DNA of 64,000 nt from JADFGZ01 sp965222345 (GTDB lineage Bacteria; Acidobacteriota; Terriglobia; 2-12-FULL-54-10), in assembly GCA_965222345.1 (NCBI GenBank), contig CBDCTS010000007.1, positions 434,001 through 498,000 on the forward strand, written 5' to 3'. Made by a program: the position numbers and the translations under genes. The notes below the pieces were generated by a model, which saw nothing but the letters and a program-made list of their open reading frames with translations, was not told where the DNA came from and searched no databases. The first letter of the stretch is position 1; the number at the start of each line of letters is the position of its first letter. Below, piece after piece: positions 27,615 through 36,008 of this stretch.

Positions 27615-29201
27615 TTATTTCTTCCGGGCAATGACTTGTGTTGCGTTTTCCGACAAAGCAGCCGCCTGAGGCAATAATTCAATCGCCTTTTTGATTTGAG
27701 TGTCTTCGCCCGCTTCCAGCTTATAAGCTTCATCCATGCCAAAAACCGACAGATACAACTCCAGCTTAATGCTGTGCCGGACGTAGTCCAGATTCGCGGC
27801 CAGATCGGACTCCTCAAAGTCAATTTGCTGTTCCCGCAAAAAACTCCGGAACCGGTCCAGGACGGCATCATCGGCCTCAAAGCTACGGGAGATCGACCTG
27901 CTTTCGGCCAGATACCGTTTCGCAAAATTAAAGAAGGCGTACCGGCGGGCGAGCCGTTGCTGAAAGCGATTCAGCTTGCGTTCGGGGATCTCAAAATCCG
28001 GCGTGATGCCGCCGCCGCCGTAGACGATCCGGCCGGCGTCGGTCAGCCGCACCTCAGACTGGCTTGAGCTTGCTTCGTCCTTATTATAATAATAATCGTA
28101 AAGCGACACGCCCGAGTATTCGCGCTGGATCAAGCGGCCGCTGGGCGTATAGTATTTCGCCGTCGTCAGCGCCAGGCCGGTATTCTCGCTGAGCGGGTAG
28201 ACGGTTTGCACGAGCCCTTTTCCGAAGCTAGCCTCCCCCACAATCAGTCCCCGGTCGTGGTCCTGAATGGCGCCGGCCACGATCTCCGCCGCGCTGGCAG
28301 AGTAGCGGTTGATCAACACGACCAGAGGAAAGCGGTCTCCCCGGTTTCCGCGGGCTGCCTTGTACCGCTTTTCCCGGGAAGAGCGGCCCTTGTGCGAAAC
28401 AATCAGCTGCCCCCGGTCGAGAAACAGGCCGGCGACTTGCACCCCTTCCTGCAGAAGTCCGCCGGGATTGTTGCGCAAATCCAGGACCAGACCTTCCAAG
28501 GAGCTGGCATTGAACTCCCTTAATTTCGCCCGCAACTCCCGGCTGGTGGTTTCATTGAAACTCGAAATCCGGATGTAACCGGTCTTCGGAGCGATCAGGA
28601 AGGCATGCTCAATGCTCAGCCGGGGAATCTCGTCCCTCACAATAACAAACTGCAAGGGTTCCTTGTCTCCTTCGCGCATAACCCGGATACGCACCGTTGT
28701 TCCTTTGGGTCCCTTCAGCAACTCCGCTACTTCGGTGGTGTTCAAGTTTTCCGTGGCCGTCCCGTCAACCTGGACAATGACATCGCCGGGACGCAAGCCC
28801 GCGTTGTATGCCGGCGAGCCGACAAACGGGGCCAGCACGATGGTCTTTCCGTTCCGCGGAGTCACCGTCATCCCGACGCCGTAGTAGCGTCCTTTTTGCT
28901 CTTCGCGCAGCAGCTTGAAGCTCTTGGGATCGAAAAAGTTGGAGTGAGGATCCAAACTGCGAAGCATGCCCGGAATTGCTCCGTTATAGATGGCTTTGTC
29001 GGCATCTACGGGGGCAGCATAGTTTTCCTCCACGGCGCGGAGAACTTTGGAAATACTCCGGAGACTTTCCTGGACCGCGGAACCGTCCGAGTTGCTCTCG
29101 GCGGTGACCTGAACTCCATACACCCCGCCGGCCACAGCGCAAATCAATACAACGATGGAAAAAACCACAAATCGCCGCACTTTAACCCCCATCCATTTCA
29201 T
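27615..29201 (-). CDS. S41 family C-terminal processing peptidase (CtpA/Prc-like)
   Basis: About 528 residues from the ATG at 29201, with AGGAG 8 nt upstream. An N-terminal membrane anchor or signal (RRFVVFSIVVLICAVAGGVY) is followed by IYNGAIPGMLRSLDPHSNFF. The PDZ domain contains SPAYNAGLRPGDVIVQVDG. The S41 core contains LDLRNNPGGLLQEGV, the catalytic serine in SASAAEIVAGAI and the lysine in ASFGKGLVQTVYPL. It is better conserved than its paralogue at 8162. The C-terminal 100 residues are charged and helical. Confidence 0.92.
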   Translation of the reverse strand: MKWMGVKVRRFVVFSIVVLICAVAGGVYGVQVTAESNSDGSAVQESLRSISKVLRAVEENYAAPVDADKAIYNGAIPGMLRSLDPHSNFFDPKSFKLLREEQKGRYYGVGMTVTPRNGKTIVLAPFVGSPAYNAGLRPGDVIVQVDGTATENLNTTEVAELLKGPKGTTVRIRVMREGDKEPLQFVIVRDEIPRLSIEHAFLIAPKTGYIRISSFNETTSRELRAKLREFNASSLEGLVLDLRNNPGGLLQEGVQVAGLFLDRGQLIVSHKGRSSREKRYKAARGNRGDRFPLVVLINRYSASAAEIVAGAIQDHDRGLIVGEASFGKGLVQTVYPLSENTGLALTTAKYYTPSGRLIQREYSGVSLYDYYYNKDEASSSQSEVRLTDAGRIVYGGGGITPDFEIPERKLNRFQQRLARRYAFFNFAKRYLAESRSISRSFEADDAVLDRFRSFLREQQIDFEESDLAANLDYVRHSIKLELYLSVFGMDEAYKLEAGEDTQIKKAIELLPQAAALSENATQVIARKK

Positions 29202-29297
29202 CTGCTTTTCTCCTGCCCCATCTTTCTGCGAAGTATAGCACAAGATTTGACGGCATCCCCACTTTTGTTCCTCCCGGTGAGGCCCGGAGCCTCCGCG

Positions 29298-29326
29298 TTG
29301 TCACCACCCAATCCTTGTTGTATACT
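29298..29326 (+). promoter_or_regulatory. Sigma-70 promoter for tRNA-Gly/tRNA-Cys
   Basis: TTGTCA (29298-29303), exactly 17 nt, then TATACT (29321-29326), ending 11 nt before tRNA-Gly. The two tRNAs lie 5 nt apart and are probably co-transcribed. Confidence 0.75.
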
Positions 29327-29337
29327 GGAGCCGGTCA

Positions 29338-29413
<76 letters not shown>

Positions 29414-29417
29414 TTGG

Positions 29418-29493
29418 GGCGCGGTACCCAAGTGGTTAAGGGAGAGGTCTGCAAAACCTTTATGCGGCGGTTCGAATCCGCCCCGCGCCTCCA
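29418..29493 (+). tRNA. tRNA-Cys (anticodon GCA)
   Basis: A 76-nt cloverleaf with acceptor GGCGCGG/CCGCGCC, anticodon loop CTGCAAA in an AGGT/ACCT stem, and T-arm GGCGGTTCGAATCCGCC. Encoded CCA after discriminator T. Confidence 0.96.
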
Positions 29494-29566
29494 CTCTTCC
29501 GAAACAAAATCCTGATTCCCACAGAACCAAATAGGCCATTCTAACGGACAGGGGAAGATTGTAGTT

Positions 29567-30880
29567 TTGACGATCCGACGCATTTTACCAGCTAAGAACA
29601 TCTCCGGTGGACTTCGCCTGCCGGGCGACAAGTCCATCTCGCATCGTTACGCTCTGCTGGGCGCGATCGCGGACGGGACGACATCCATCCGCTCTTACGC
29701 TCCCGGCGACGACTTCGCCTCCACGCTCCGGTGCCTGAAACAACTGGGTGTCGCCGTTTCCCGGCGCCAGGCAGACTCAGAAACCGGCCAGCCCTCTGAA
29801 GAACTGGTGATCGAGGGGAAAGGTCTCCAAGGGCTGATACAGCCCCAAGAAACGCTCGACGCCGGAAATTCCGGCTCGACCATGCGTCTGCTCAGCGGCC
29901 TGCTGGCCGGGCACCGGTACCGCAGCACCATCACCGGGGATGAATCGCTGCAGCGCCGTCCCATGAAGCGGATCATGGAACCGCTCACGCAGATGGGGGC
30001 CTGTATGTCGGCCCGCGACGGCAGCTTCCCGCCCCTGCAGATTGAAGGCACGGCATTGCGCGGCATCGAGTACCGTCCGCCGGTGGCCAGCGCGCAGGTG
30101 AAAAGCTCGGTCTTGCTGGCCGGACTGCTCGCCGAAGGCGAGACGACCGTCAGCGAACCGGTCCAGACGCGGGATCACACCGAGATTGCGCTTGCCCAGT
30201 TTGGAGCGGAGGTTGTGCGAGGTCCAAGAACCACCGCCGTCCGGGGCGGCCACAGTCTCCAGGCGAAGAATCTGACGGTGCCGGGAGACGTCTCCTCGGC
30301 AGCCTTCTTCCTGTGCGCGGCTCTGCTGTTCCCTGCCTCAGACCTTTACCTCCAGGACGTGGGACTGAATCCGACTCGCACGGCGTTGCTCGACTTTTTA
30401 CGTGGCATGGGCGCGCAGGTGAAAGTGCTCAATGTGAGTGAAAACTGCGGCGAGATAGTTGGGGATATCCATGTGACCGGCAGCCCTTTGCAGGGTGGCC
30501 GCATCGAGGGCGAGATGGTTGCCGCCCTAATTGACGAGATTCCCGTACTGGCGGTTCTGGGCGCCCAGACCGAAGAAGGGTTAGTCCTTTGCAACGCCGA
30601 AGAGTTGCGCCTGAAGGAGAGCGACCGTATCGCAACCATAGCCGAGAACCTGAGCCGCATGGGCGCCAAGGTCCAGGTGCAGCCGGACGGATTCCATATC
30701 CCCGGACGCCAGCGCCTTTCAGGAGCCGAACTGGACTCCTTTGGAGATCATCGCATCGCGATGGCTTTAACCGTGGCGGCCTTGTCGGCCAAGCAAGAGT
30801 GCCTGTTGCGCAACAGTGAAGCCGCCGTGGTCTCCTTTCCCGGATTTTTCGATCAGTTGGAAAAAGTTGCCGAACGGTAG
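29567..30880 (+). CDS. aroA: 3-phosphoshikimate 1-carboxyvinyltransferase (EPSP synthase)
   Basis: 437 residues beginning at TTG 29567, about 9 nt after GGGGAAG; no ATG fits. Family signatures are LRLPGDKSISHRYALL (the phosphate-binding Lys and Ser), LDAGNSGSTMRLLSGLLAG, VPGDVSSAAFFLCAALLFP and ELRLKESDRIATIAENL. FGDHRIAMALTVAAL lies near the C-terminus. It transfers enolpyruvate from PEP to shikimate-3-phosphate in aromatic amino acid synthesis. It stands alone, next to tRNA genes, with no other aro gene. Confidence 0.96.
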   Translation: MTIRRILPAKNISGGLRLPGDKSISHRYALLGAIADGTTSIRSYAPGDDFASTLRCLKQLGVAVSRRQADSETGQPSEELVIEGKGLQGLIQPQETLDAGNSGSTMRLLSGLLAGHRYRSTITGDESLQRRPMKRIMEPLTQMGACMSARDGSFPPLQIEGTALRGIEYRPPVASAQVKSSVLLAGLLAEGETTVSEPVQTRDHTEIALAQFGAEVVRGPRTTAVRGGHSLQAKNLTVPGDVSSAAFFLCAALLFPASDLYLQDVGLNPTRTALLDFLRGMGAQVKVLNVSENCGEIVGDIHVTGSPLQGGRIEGEMVAALIDEIPVLAVLGAQTEEGLVLCNAEELRLKESDRIATIAENLSRMGAKVQVQPDGFHIPGRQRLSGAELDSFGDHRIAMALTVAALSAKQECLLRNSEAAVVSFPGFFDQLEKVAER

Positions 30881-30947
30881 GAACCGGAAGAAGAAGGGCT
30901 GAATGCAATCAAGTCGCCCAGCTTCCGCAAACTACTATCGCTCTCTT

Positions 30948-30994
30948 GCTGCGGATGAAAGAATTCGAATCTCCGCGACCCTGCGGCTACGAGA
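30948..30994 (-). pseudogene. Remnant of a tRNA-Leu 3' half
   Basis: Aligned by eye to the intact tRNA-Leu(CAG) at 32490-32576, 38 of 47 positions match without gaps, covering the variable arm, T-arm and acceptor 3' side. Most differences are transitions. The 5' half is not recognisable, so it cannot fold as a tRNA. It has the same orientation as the intact gene 1.5 kb away. Confidence 0.65.
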
Positions 30995-31134
30995 GCAGCT
31001 TTGCAGTTCATGCAGTAGCCAGAGCCGCGCGCACCATTTGTTCAGAAAACTATATGGGACCCTTCCTGTTTTTTCTTACCCCGCATTGTGAAGACAGGTG
31101 TATGATCCTGTGCATAGGCAGAAAAGAGACCAAG

Positions 31135-31299
31135 ATGGGCAAGGTCATGGCAGTAACCATGCTTGGCGCAGGCCTTATCGGTCTATTCATATTGTTGGCG
31201 AATATCTGGTGTTCTCAGATGATGGACTGTGGTCCTGTGAGGGTTCAGGATACCGCATGCATACTCAAGTACTTTGAAGGTAATTGCGCATCCCGATAG
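31135..31299 (+). CDS. Possible small membrane or exported peptide
   Basis: A 54-residue frame starting MGKVMAVTMLGAGLIGLFIL, one hydrophobic segment followed by a cysteine-containing tail (CSQMMDCGPVRV and EGNC). The ribosome site is weak (AGAGA). No family was recognised, and the frame may be accidental. The 30881-31573 interval otherwise holds the tRNA remnant and a short REP-like palindrome. Confidence 0.3.
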   Translation: MGKVMAVTMLGAGLIGLFILLANIWCSQMMDCGPVRVQDTACILKYFEGNCASR

Positions 31300-31389
31300 C
31301 GGCCTGGATTCCGGCTGGCGGTTCTGAGACGCATTATTTTTCTCGCCCCTCACAATCCCCACCTATAAAAGCAGATCCTTCGCGGAGTT

Positions 31390-31413
31390 AACCCTGAGCG
31401 CAGCCGAAGGGTT
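31390..31413. repeat. REP-like palindrome
   Basis: AACCCTGAGCGCAGCCGAAG followed by GGTT, an imperfect palindrome (AACCCT/AGGGTT ends). It resembles the widespread CCCTGAG...CGAAGGG intergenic repeat. Confidence 0.45.
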
Positions 31414-31573
31414 ACAAGATAACAGCCGAATGAGGATGTCTGGTCCCGATGGCGGAGCGATCTGCACCATTTGCTAAAACGGTGTAATTGGCTGGAAAGG
31501 AGCCGGAGTCCGGGATGGCCCCGTCCCTCCGCTCAGCAGAAAGAGCAGCCCGCTAATTCAGGTGGAATCGTTT

Positions 31574-32398
31574 TCAATGAGTCATCGCATAGATAACGTA
31601 GTTCACGCCCAGGCTATAGGAAAGCGCGGTCATGGGGCCTGGATAGTAGGGGTCGTCGGCATGCTCCCAGGCGTCGCCCATATCCATATTGAAATTGATG
31701 GCGACCATCAGGCGACCGTGATCGTCATATATTCCGCGCCAATGCGGCGGCCCCGCCATCCGCGCAACGATCTGGTTTCCACGTCCCCACCGCAGGTGCC
31801 GCTGGCCGGGAATTTGGGTGCGCTGATCCAAGTCAAAGAAAACGTTCATGAGCGTGTCGTCCTCCGGAATCTCGACGATCGGCCTGCCCGGCAACACCCG
31901 CTGAATAGCTGCTTGAAATACGGACCAGTCATACTCCCCGTGGAAGTCATCGACCACCAGAAATCCGCCGCGCAGCAGGTACTCTCTCAGGCGCGCGGCT
32001 TCCTGGCTGTTGGGACTCCAGTTTCCCTGGCCGACCTGCTGCACGAACAAAAAGGGATAATCGAAAAGGCGTTCATCGGTCACTTCCAGATGCCGGCTGT
32101 CATCGGCTACCGACAGGTTGGTCAGCCGACGCAGCGCCGGCAAGAAATGCTCTTCAGCCATCGGGTAGTCGATGGCCCACCAGGGATTGAAGAACCTCCT
32201 GGAACCCGCGCCACCCATCGTGCTATAAACCATGCGCGCCAAATGGAACTCGGCCTCGGGAGCATCCGCGCGCCTGTCGCGGTTCCGATTCCCCGTCTGG
32301 CTGCTGGCGACCCCAGCCAGGAGACAGACGAGCAATCCTGCGGCGGCGGTTTTGCGCGTTATATTCCAGCGTTGCGCCCAGCCATCAGACACGTTCAT
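31574..32398 (-). CDS. Secreted DUF4159-family protein
   Basis: About 274 residues from the ATG at 32398, with AAAGGA 6 nt upstream. A signal peptide (TAAAGLLVCLLAGVASSQ) precedes a basic linker. The body has the DUF4159 features ARMVYSTMGGAGSRRFFNPW, DYPMAEEHFLPALRRLTNLS, DYPFLFVQQVGQGNWS and YLLRGGFLVVDDFHGEYDW. The fold resembles a glutamine-amidotransferase-like domain without obvious catalytic residues. In other genomes such genes lie near MoxR ATPase and VWA genes; none are here. Longer frames upstream would run over tRNA-Leu and are rejected. Confidence 0.8.
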   Translation of the reverse strand: MNVSDGWAQRWNITRKTAAAGLLVCLLAGVASSQTGNRNRDRRADAPEAEFHLARMVYSTMGGAGSRRFFNPWWAIDYPMAEEHFLPALRRLTNLSVADDSRHLEVTDERLFDYPFLFVQQVGQGNWSPNSQEAARLREYLLRGGFLVVDDFHGEYDWSVFQAAIQRVLPGRPIVEIPEDDTLMNVFFDLDQRTQIPGQRHLRWGRGNQIVARMAGPPHWRGIYDDHGRLMVAINFNMDMGDAWEHADDPYYPGPMTALSYSLGVNYVIYAMTH

Positions 32399-32489
32399 GC
32401 GGTCCTTTCCATCGCCCGGTAACAGAATTTCTCCACCCCGAACCACACGGTAAGGAAAACACGGCGCTGGCAAGCCGTTTCCGATGTCT

Positions 32490-32576
32490 TGGTGCGGATG
32501 AGAGGACTCGAACCTCCACGACCTTGCGGCCACTAGATCCTGAATCTAGCGCGTCTGCCAATTCCGCCACATCCGC
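32490..32576 (-). tRNA. tRNA-Leu (anticodon CAG)
   Basis: An 87-nt class II tRNA. Acceptor GCGGATG pairs with CATCCGC and the anticodon loop TTCAGGA is in a CTAGA/TCTAG stem. A long variable arm and T-arm GAGGTTCGAGTCCTC are followed by discriminator A and encoded CCA. Confidence 0.96.
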
Positions 32577-32591
32577 TCCGATGCAGCCTGC

Positions 32592-32620
32592 ATTTTGTCA
32601 ATCAGGATAAATCTTGTCAA
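32592..32620 (-). promoter_or_regulatory. Promoter of tRNA-Leu
   Basis: Reading the minus strand: TTGACA (32620-32615), a 17-nt spacer and CAAAAT (32597-32592), ending 15 nt before the tRNA. A second TTGACA overlaps the -10 region. Confidence 0.6.
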
Positions 32621-32780
32621 TTTGCAGCCTGAAACTGAAAACAGTGTACTCCGAACTGCGGCAGCGTCGCAACCGCGCCGACACGGCTCTTTTTTTTGCG
32701 GGACAGCTTCCCGCCGAACTCGCCGGTCCGTCCAAAGATCAGAGCTTTCCTTCGATTGCCCTCCTCAGTCCCCTCAAGCC

Positions 32781-34394
32781 CTAGCCCCTTCCTGCCGGAG
32801 CGGACCGAATCTTCTCCAGCAGCCGCGAGGTGGAGATGCCGCGCCGGATGGGAATCAACCGCGTGACGCCGCCATAGCTTTCGAGCAAATCCGCGCCCAC
32901 CACCTCGGAGGCCGCATAATCGTCTCCTTTGACCAGAACATGCGGACGGATCAGCCGCAGCAAAGTCATCGGGTCCGGCTCGTCGAAGATCACCAGATAA
33001 TCGACGCTCTCGAGCGCCGCAATGGCGTAGGCACGGTCTTCCGCGGAGACGATGGGACGGTGGTCGCCCTTGAGCCGCCTTACGGAGGCGTCACTGTTCA
33101 GCCCCACCACCAGAACATCTCCCAACTGTTTCGCCTCCCGGAGAAGATACATATGCCCCACGTGAAGCAGGTCAAAGCATCCGTTGGTAAACACAATCTT
33201 CTTGTTTTCCCGGCGCAACGTTTCCATCAGGGCTCCCAATTTTTCCCGCGGCTGGATTTTTGCCTCCGCCGAGAGACGCCGCACGCCAAGCTCCCGCTCC
33301 ACCTCGAAGGGATACACCACGGCGGCGCCTGCTTTGCCGACCGCCACTCCCGCCGCCAAGTTGCCCAGTTGCGCAGCTTCCCGGCAGCTTCTGCCCGAGG
33401 CGACCGCCAGGGAGAAGGCGGCCAACAGCGTGTCGCCCGCTCCGGTTACATCGAATACTTCCCGCGCGCTGGTGGGGATGTGATGGAACCCTGCGTCATC
33501 AAACAGGCTGAGCCCTTCGGCTCCACAGGTGACCAGCAATGTGTCCATATTCAATTCCTGGAGCCGGGCTTGGACCACACTTTCCCCTTCCCTGCCGATC
33601 ACCTCCCGGGAGGTTTCGGCTGAGGCTGAAAAAGACACCCCCAGCGCCGCCTCCGCCTCCGCCACGTTTGGAGTCAGCACGGAGGCTCCCGCATAGCGAT
33701 GCCAGTCCTTTTCCTTGGGGTCCACAACCACGGGCTTTCCCGCCCGGCGGGCTAGGGCGATCAGTTGCTGCAACAGGCCGGGCGGCAAGGCGCCTTTGGC
33801 GTAGTCGGATAGCACCACACCCTGTACCTCGCCGATCACGCGCTTGGCAAAGGTCAGCACCTGAGCGGCAGTGGCGGAGGATATGGGATGCCTCGATTCC
33901 TCATCGAACCGCAACACCTGATGATGTCCAAACGGCGTGGCGGCCTCCGTTGGCCGCCTCCCCTGGGTGGCCACAACCCGCGATTTCAGGGTGGTCTTGC
34001 GCCCCGGCTCGCGAATTACTTGAAGCTCCTGGCAGCAACCCACCGCACGCAGTTCCCGCTCCAACAACTCGCCCGCTTCGTCTTCCCCCGCCACGGCCAC
34101 GCACCAAACCTTGCCGCCGAGGCTGTCCACGTTGCGGACAACATTTCCCGCTCCACCCAATTGCCGGCGGGTTTCCTCGACAAGGATCACCGGCGCGGGC
34201 GCTTCCGGCGAGATGCGGCCGGCTTCGCCGTAGATCGTCCGGTCCACCATAAAATCGCCCACCACCAATACGCCCGCACCGGCAACGGCATGGAGCAGAC
34301 CGGCGATGGTTTGATGATCTGAGGCTTGCTGATCTATTGACACCGGAACCTCTGCAATGTTCTCTTTTTGCCGCCCTCTCCTGCGCCCCGGCAC
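32781..34394 (-). CDS. hldE: Bifunctional heptose-7-phosphate kinase / heptose-1-phosphate adenylyltransferase
   Basis: 537 residues, two domains. The N-terminal PfkB/ribokinase domain (to about residue 350) has VLVVGDFMVDRTIYGEAGRI, RQLGGAGNVVRNVDSLGGKV and the catalytic DVTGAGDTLLAAFSLAVASG. The C-terminal nucleotidyltransferase domain (from about residue 385) starts IVFTNGCFDLLHVGHMYLL, with HVGH for ATP binding, and has IVSAEDRAYAIAALESVDYL. Together they make ADP-heptose for LPS core. Initiation at GTG 34394 lacks a ribosome site; GTG 34343, preceded by AGAGG, is equally likely. Transcription is not linked to the lpt cluster nearby. Confidence 0.94.
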   Translation of the reverse strand: MPGRRRGRQKENIAEVPVSIDQQASDHQTIAGLLHAVAGAGVLVVGDFMVDRTIYGEAGRISPEAPAPVILVEETRRQLGGAGNVVRNVDSLGGKVWCVAVAGEDEAGELLERELRAVGCCQELQVIREPGRKTTLKSRVVATQGRRPTEAATPFGHHQVLRFDEESRHPISSATAAQVLTFAKRVIGEVQGVVLSDYAKGALPPGLLQQLIALARRAGKPVVVDPKEKDWHRYAGASVLTPNVAEAEAALGVSFSASAETSREVIGREGESVVQARLQELNMDTLLVTCGAEGLSLFDDAGFHHIPTSAREVFDVTGAGDTLLAAFSLAVASGRSCREAAQLGNLAAGVAVGKAGAAVVYPFEVERELGVRRLSAEAKIQPREKLGALMETLRRENKKIVFTNGCFDLLHVGHMYLLREAKQLGDVLVVGLNSDASVRRLKGDHRPIVSAEDRAYAIAALESVDYLVIFDEPDPMTLLRLIRPHVLVKGDDYAASEVVGADLLESYGGVTRLIPIRRGISTSRLLEKIRSAPAGRG

Positions 34395-34623
34395 ATTCTA
34401 TCAGGAAAAGCATTTTCCCGTACCGCCACGGAGTGAAGCTGAAATGAATCGACGTTTAGGGGTCCCGCGCGTCCAGAGCCTGTGGGGCACCGAAGCGTTT
34501 TGAACAGGAAATGGACAGAAGCCGTTCTACTGGCTGCCGGCTGTTGGCTTCCGGCTCCGGCTCCCTGGCAGACACTTCTGCAGCAGCAAGAAGGTGATGC
34601 TGCAAAATGCACTTTGCAATAGA

Positions 34624-35064
34624 ATGAAACCCGTGTCGTTACCGAAATTTCTGCTGCTCATCACGGCCATTGCGTTTTTCCTGAACACTATCTGGGAAAA
34701 TGCCCAAACCCAGCTCTTCGCAGGCACCCATTCCATCGCGCGACATCTGGTCATCTATACGATGGCCTCCGTTATGGACGCCCTCTACACCGTCGGCCTT
34801 TTCCTCGGCATAGCGATTCTTTGGAAAAACCGTCGTTGGACGGAAAGGCTTCGCCCGCCACAGATCGCTTTTATCCTTCTTGCAGGCTTCTTCACGGCAA
34901 CCCTCGTCGAGAGTTGGGCGATCCACACTTCCCGCTGGCACTATAGCTCGTGGATGCCGCTGATCCCGCATTTGGACGTCGGAGTTTCCCCTGTCCTTCA
35001 GCTCATGTTTTTGCCGCTCGCCACGTTTCACATGGCACGGCGAATTGCCGCCAAATCGCGATAA
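34624..35064 (+). CDS. Four-helix integral membrane protein, unknown
   Basis: 146 residues from ATG 34624. Four hydrophobic segments are visible: LPKFLLLITAIAFFLNTIW, MASVMDALYTVGLFLGIAIL, IAFILLAGFFTATLVESWAI and a C-terminal LQLMFLPLATFHMARRI. Charged loops place the C-terminus (RRIAAKSR) in the cytoplasm. No motif or family was recognised. No clear ribosome site. It precedes the FGE-like gene by 100 nt on the same strand. Confidence 0.6.
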   Translation: MKPVSLPKFLLLITAIAFFLNTIWENAQTQLFAGTHSIARHLVIYTMASVMDALYTVGLFLGIAILWKNRRWTERLRPPQIAFILLAGFFTATLVESWAIHTSRWHYSSWMPLIPHLDVGVSPVLQLMFLPLATFHMARRIAAKSR

Positions 35065-35164
35065 CCGAAACGGACCGCCCTGCACGATGCTCTGCCGGTG
35101 TCCCTGGCAAACGGGAATGTTATACAATCAAGCTTTCGCTAAAAATTAGCAGCATGCAATCTGG

Positions 35165-35983
35165 ATGCGCACGATGAGTGGGTCCACGCCGGCAGTCCCG
35201 GCTGAAAAATCGAAGGAGAAAACTGCGAACCCGATTCCTGTGCCGCGCTGCACGCTGATTCCTTCCGGAGAATTCTGGATGGGATCGGACGAGAGAAAGA
35301 ACGAAGGCCAAGACGAGGAACACCCGCTTCACCGCGTCTGGGCAGATGCCTTCGCGATGGCGGTCTTTCAGGTGCGGAACCGCGACTTTGCACTGTTTCT
35401 TGAAGCGACCGGCCACCCTGCCCCGCCGCATTGGAACGACCCGGCCTTTTGCGACCTCGACCAACCGGTTGTCGCGGTAAGCTGGTTTGAGGCCTCAAAA
35501 TACTGTGATTGGCTCAGCAAGCAGACCGGCTCCCGGTATCGCCTGCCCACGGAGGCCGAATGGGAGCGGGCAGCGCGAGGGGGCCGCGAATACTCTCGTT
35601 ACCCGTGGGGCAATGAGCCACCACAGCAATGGCCGGAGTACGTTCTTCGCTGGACGGGAAAGGTAACGGGTCCCCTGCCCGTCGGCCAAGGGACACCGAA
35701 CCGCTACGGTATTTATGACATTTGCGAGAATATCCACGAGTGGTGCGCCGACTGGTTCGACAATAGTTATTACGCACGGTCTCCCCAGCGAAACCCTAAA
35801 GGACCGGCCACCGGCGTGCGGCGCGCCTCGCGAGGCGGCTCCTGGCGGCATCAGATCAAAGTGACCCGCTGCGCCGCCCGCTCCAGCATCCCGCCATCCT
35901 TTCAGTACGCGGACTACGGGTTTCGCGTGGTGCGCGAGGCCGGCGAAGTTACCGTCCGCCCGGCAGAAACGGATTCGACATAG
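35165..35983 (+). CDS. FGE/SUMF1-fold protein lacking the catalytic cysteine pair
   Basis: 272 residues covering the formylglycine-generating-enzyme fold: IPSGEFWMGSDERKNEGQDE, PVVAVSWFEASKYCDWLSKQ, YRLPTEAEWERAARGG, PWGNEPP, YDICENIHEWCADWFDNSYY and RRASRGGSWRHQIKVTRCAA. In true FGE the segment after GGS carries two cysteines (CHRSYC in human); here the place reads WRHQIKV. A sulfatase-activating role is therefore unlikely. It has no signal peptide, so it is probably cytosolic, possibly a regulatory or binding member of the family. Start ATG 35165 or 35174. Confidence 0.85.
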   Translation: MRTMSGSTPAVPAEKSKEKTANPIPVPRCTLIPSGEFWMGSDERKNEGQDEEHPLHRVWADAFAMAVFQVRNRDFALFLEATGHPAPPHWNDPAFCDLDQPVVAVSWFEASKYCDWLSKQTGSRYRLPTEAEWERAARGGREYSRYPWGNEPPQQWPEYVLRWTGKVTGPLPVGQGTPNRYGIYDICENIHEWCADWFDNSYYARSPQRNPKGPATGVRRASRGGSWRHQIKVTRCAARSSIPPSFQYADYGFRVVREAGEVTVRPAETDST

Positions 35984-36008
35984 AATTGAAAATGCGTGAG
36001 GACCGACA

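Noticed and set aside
31390..31413. REP-like palindrome as a terminator for aroA
   Set aside because: It is 500 nt past the aroA stop and has no T-run.
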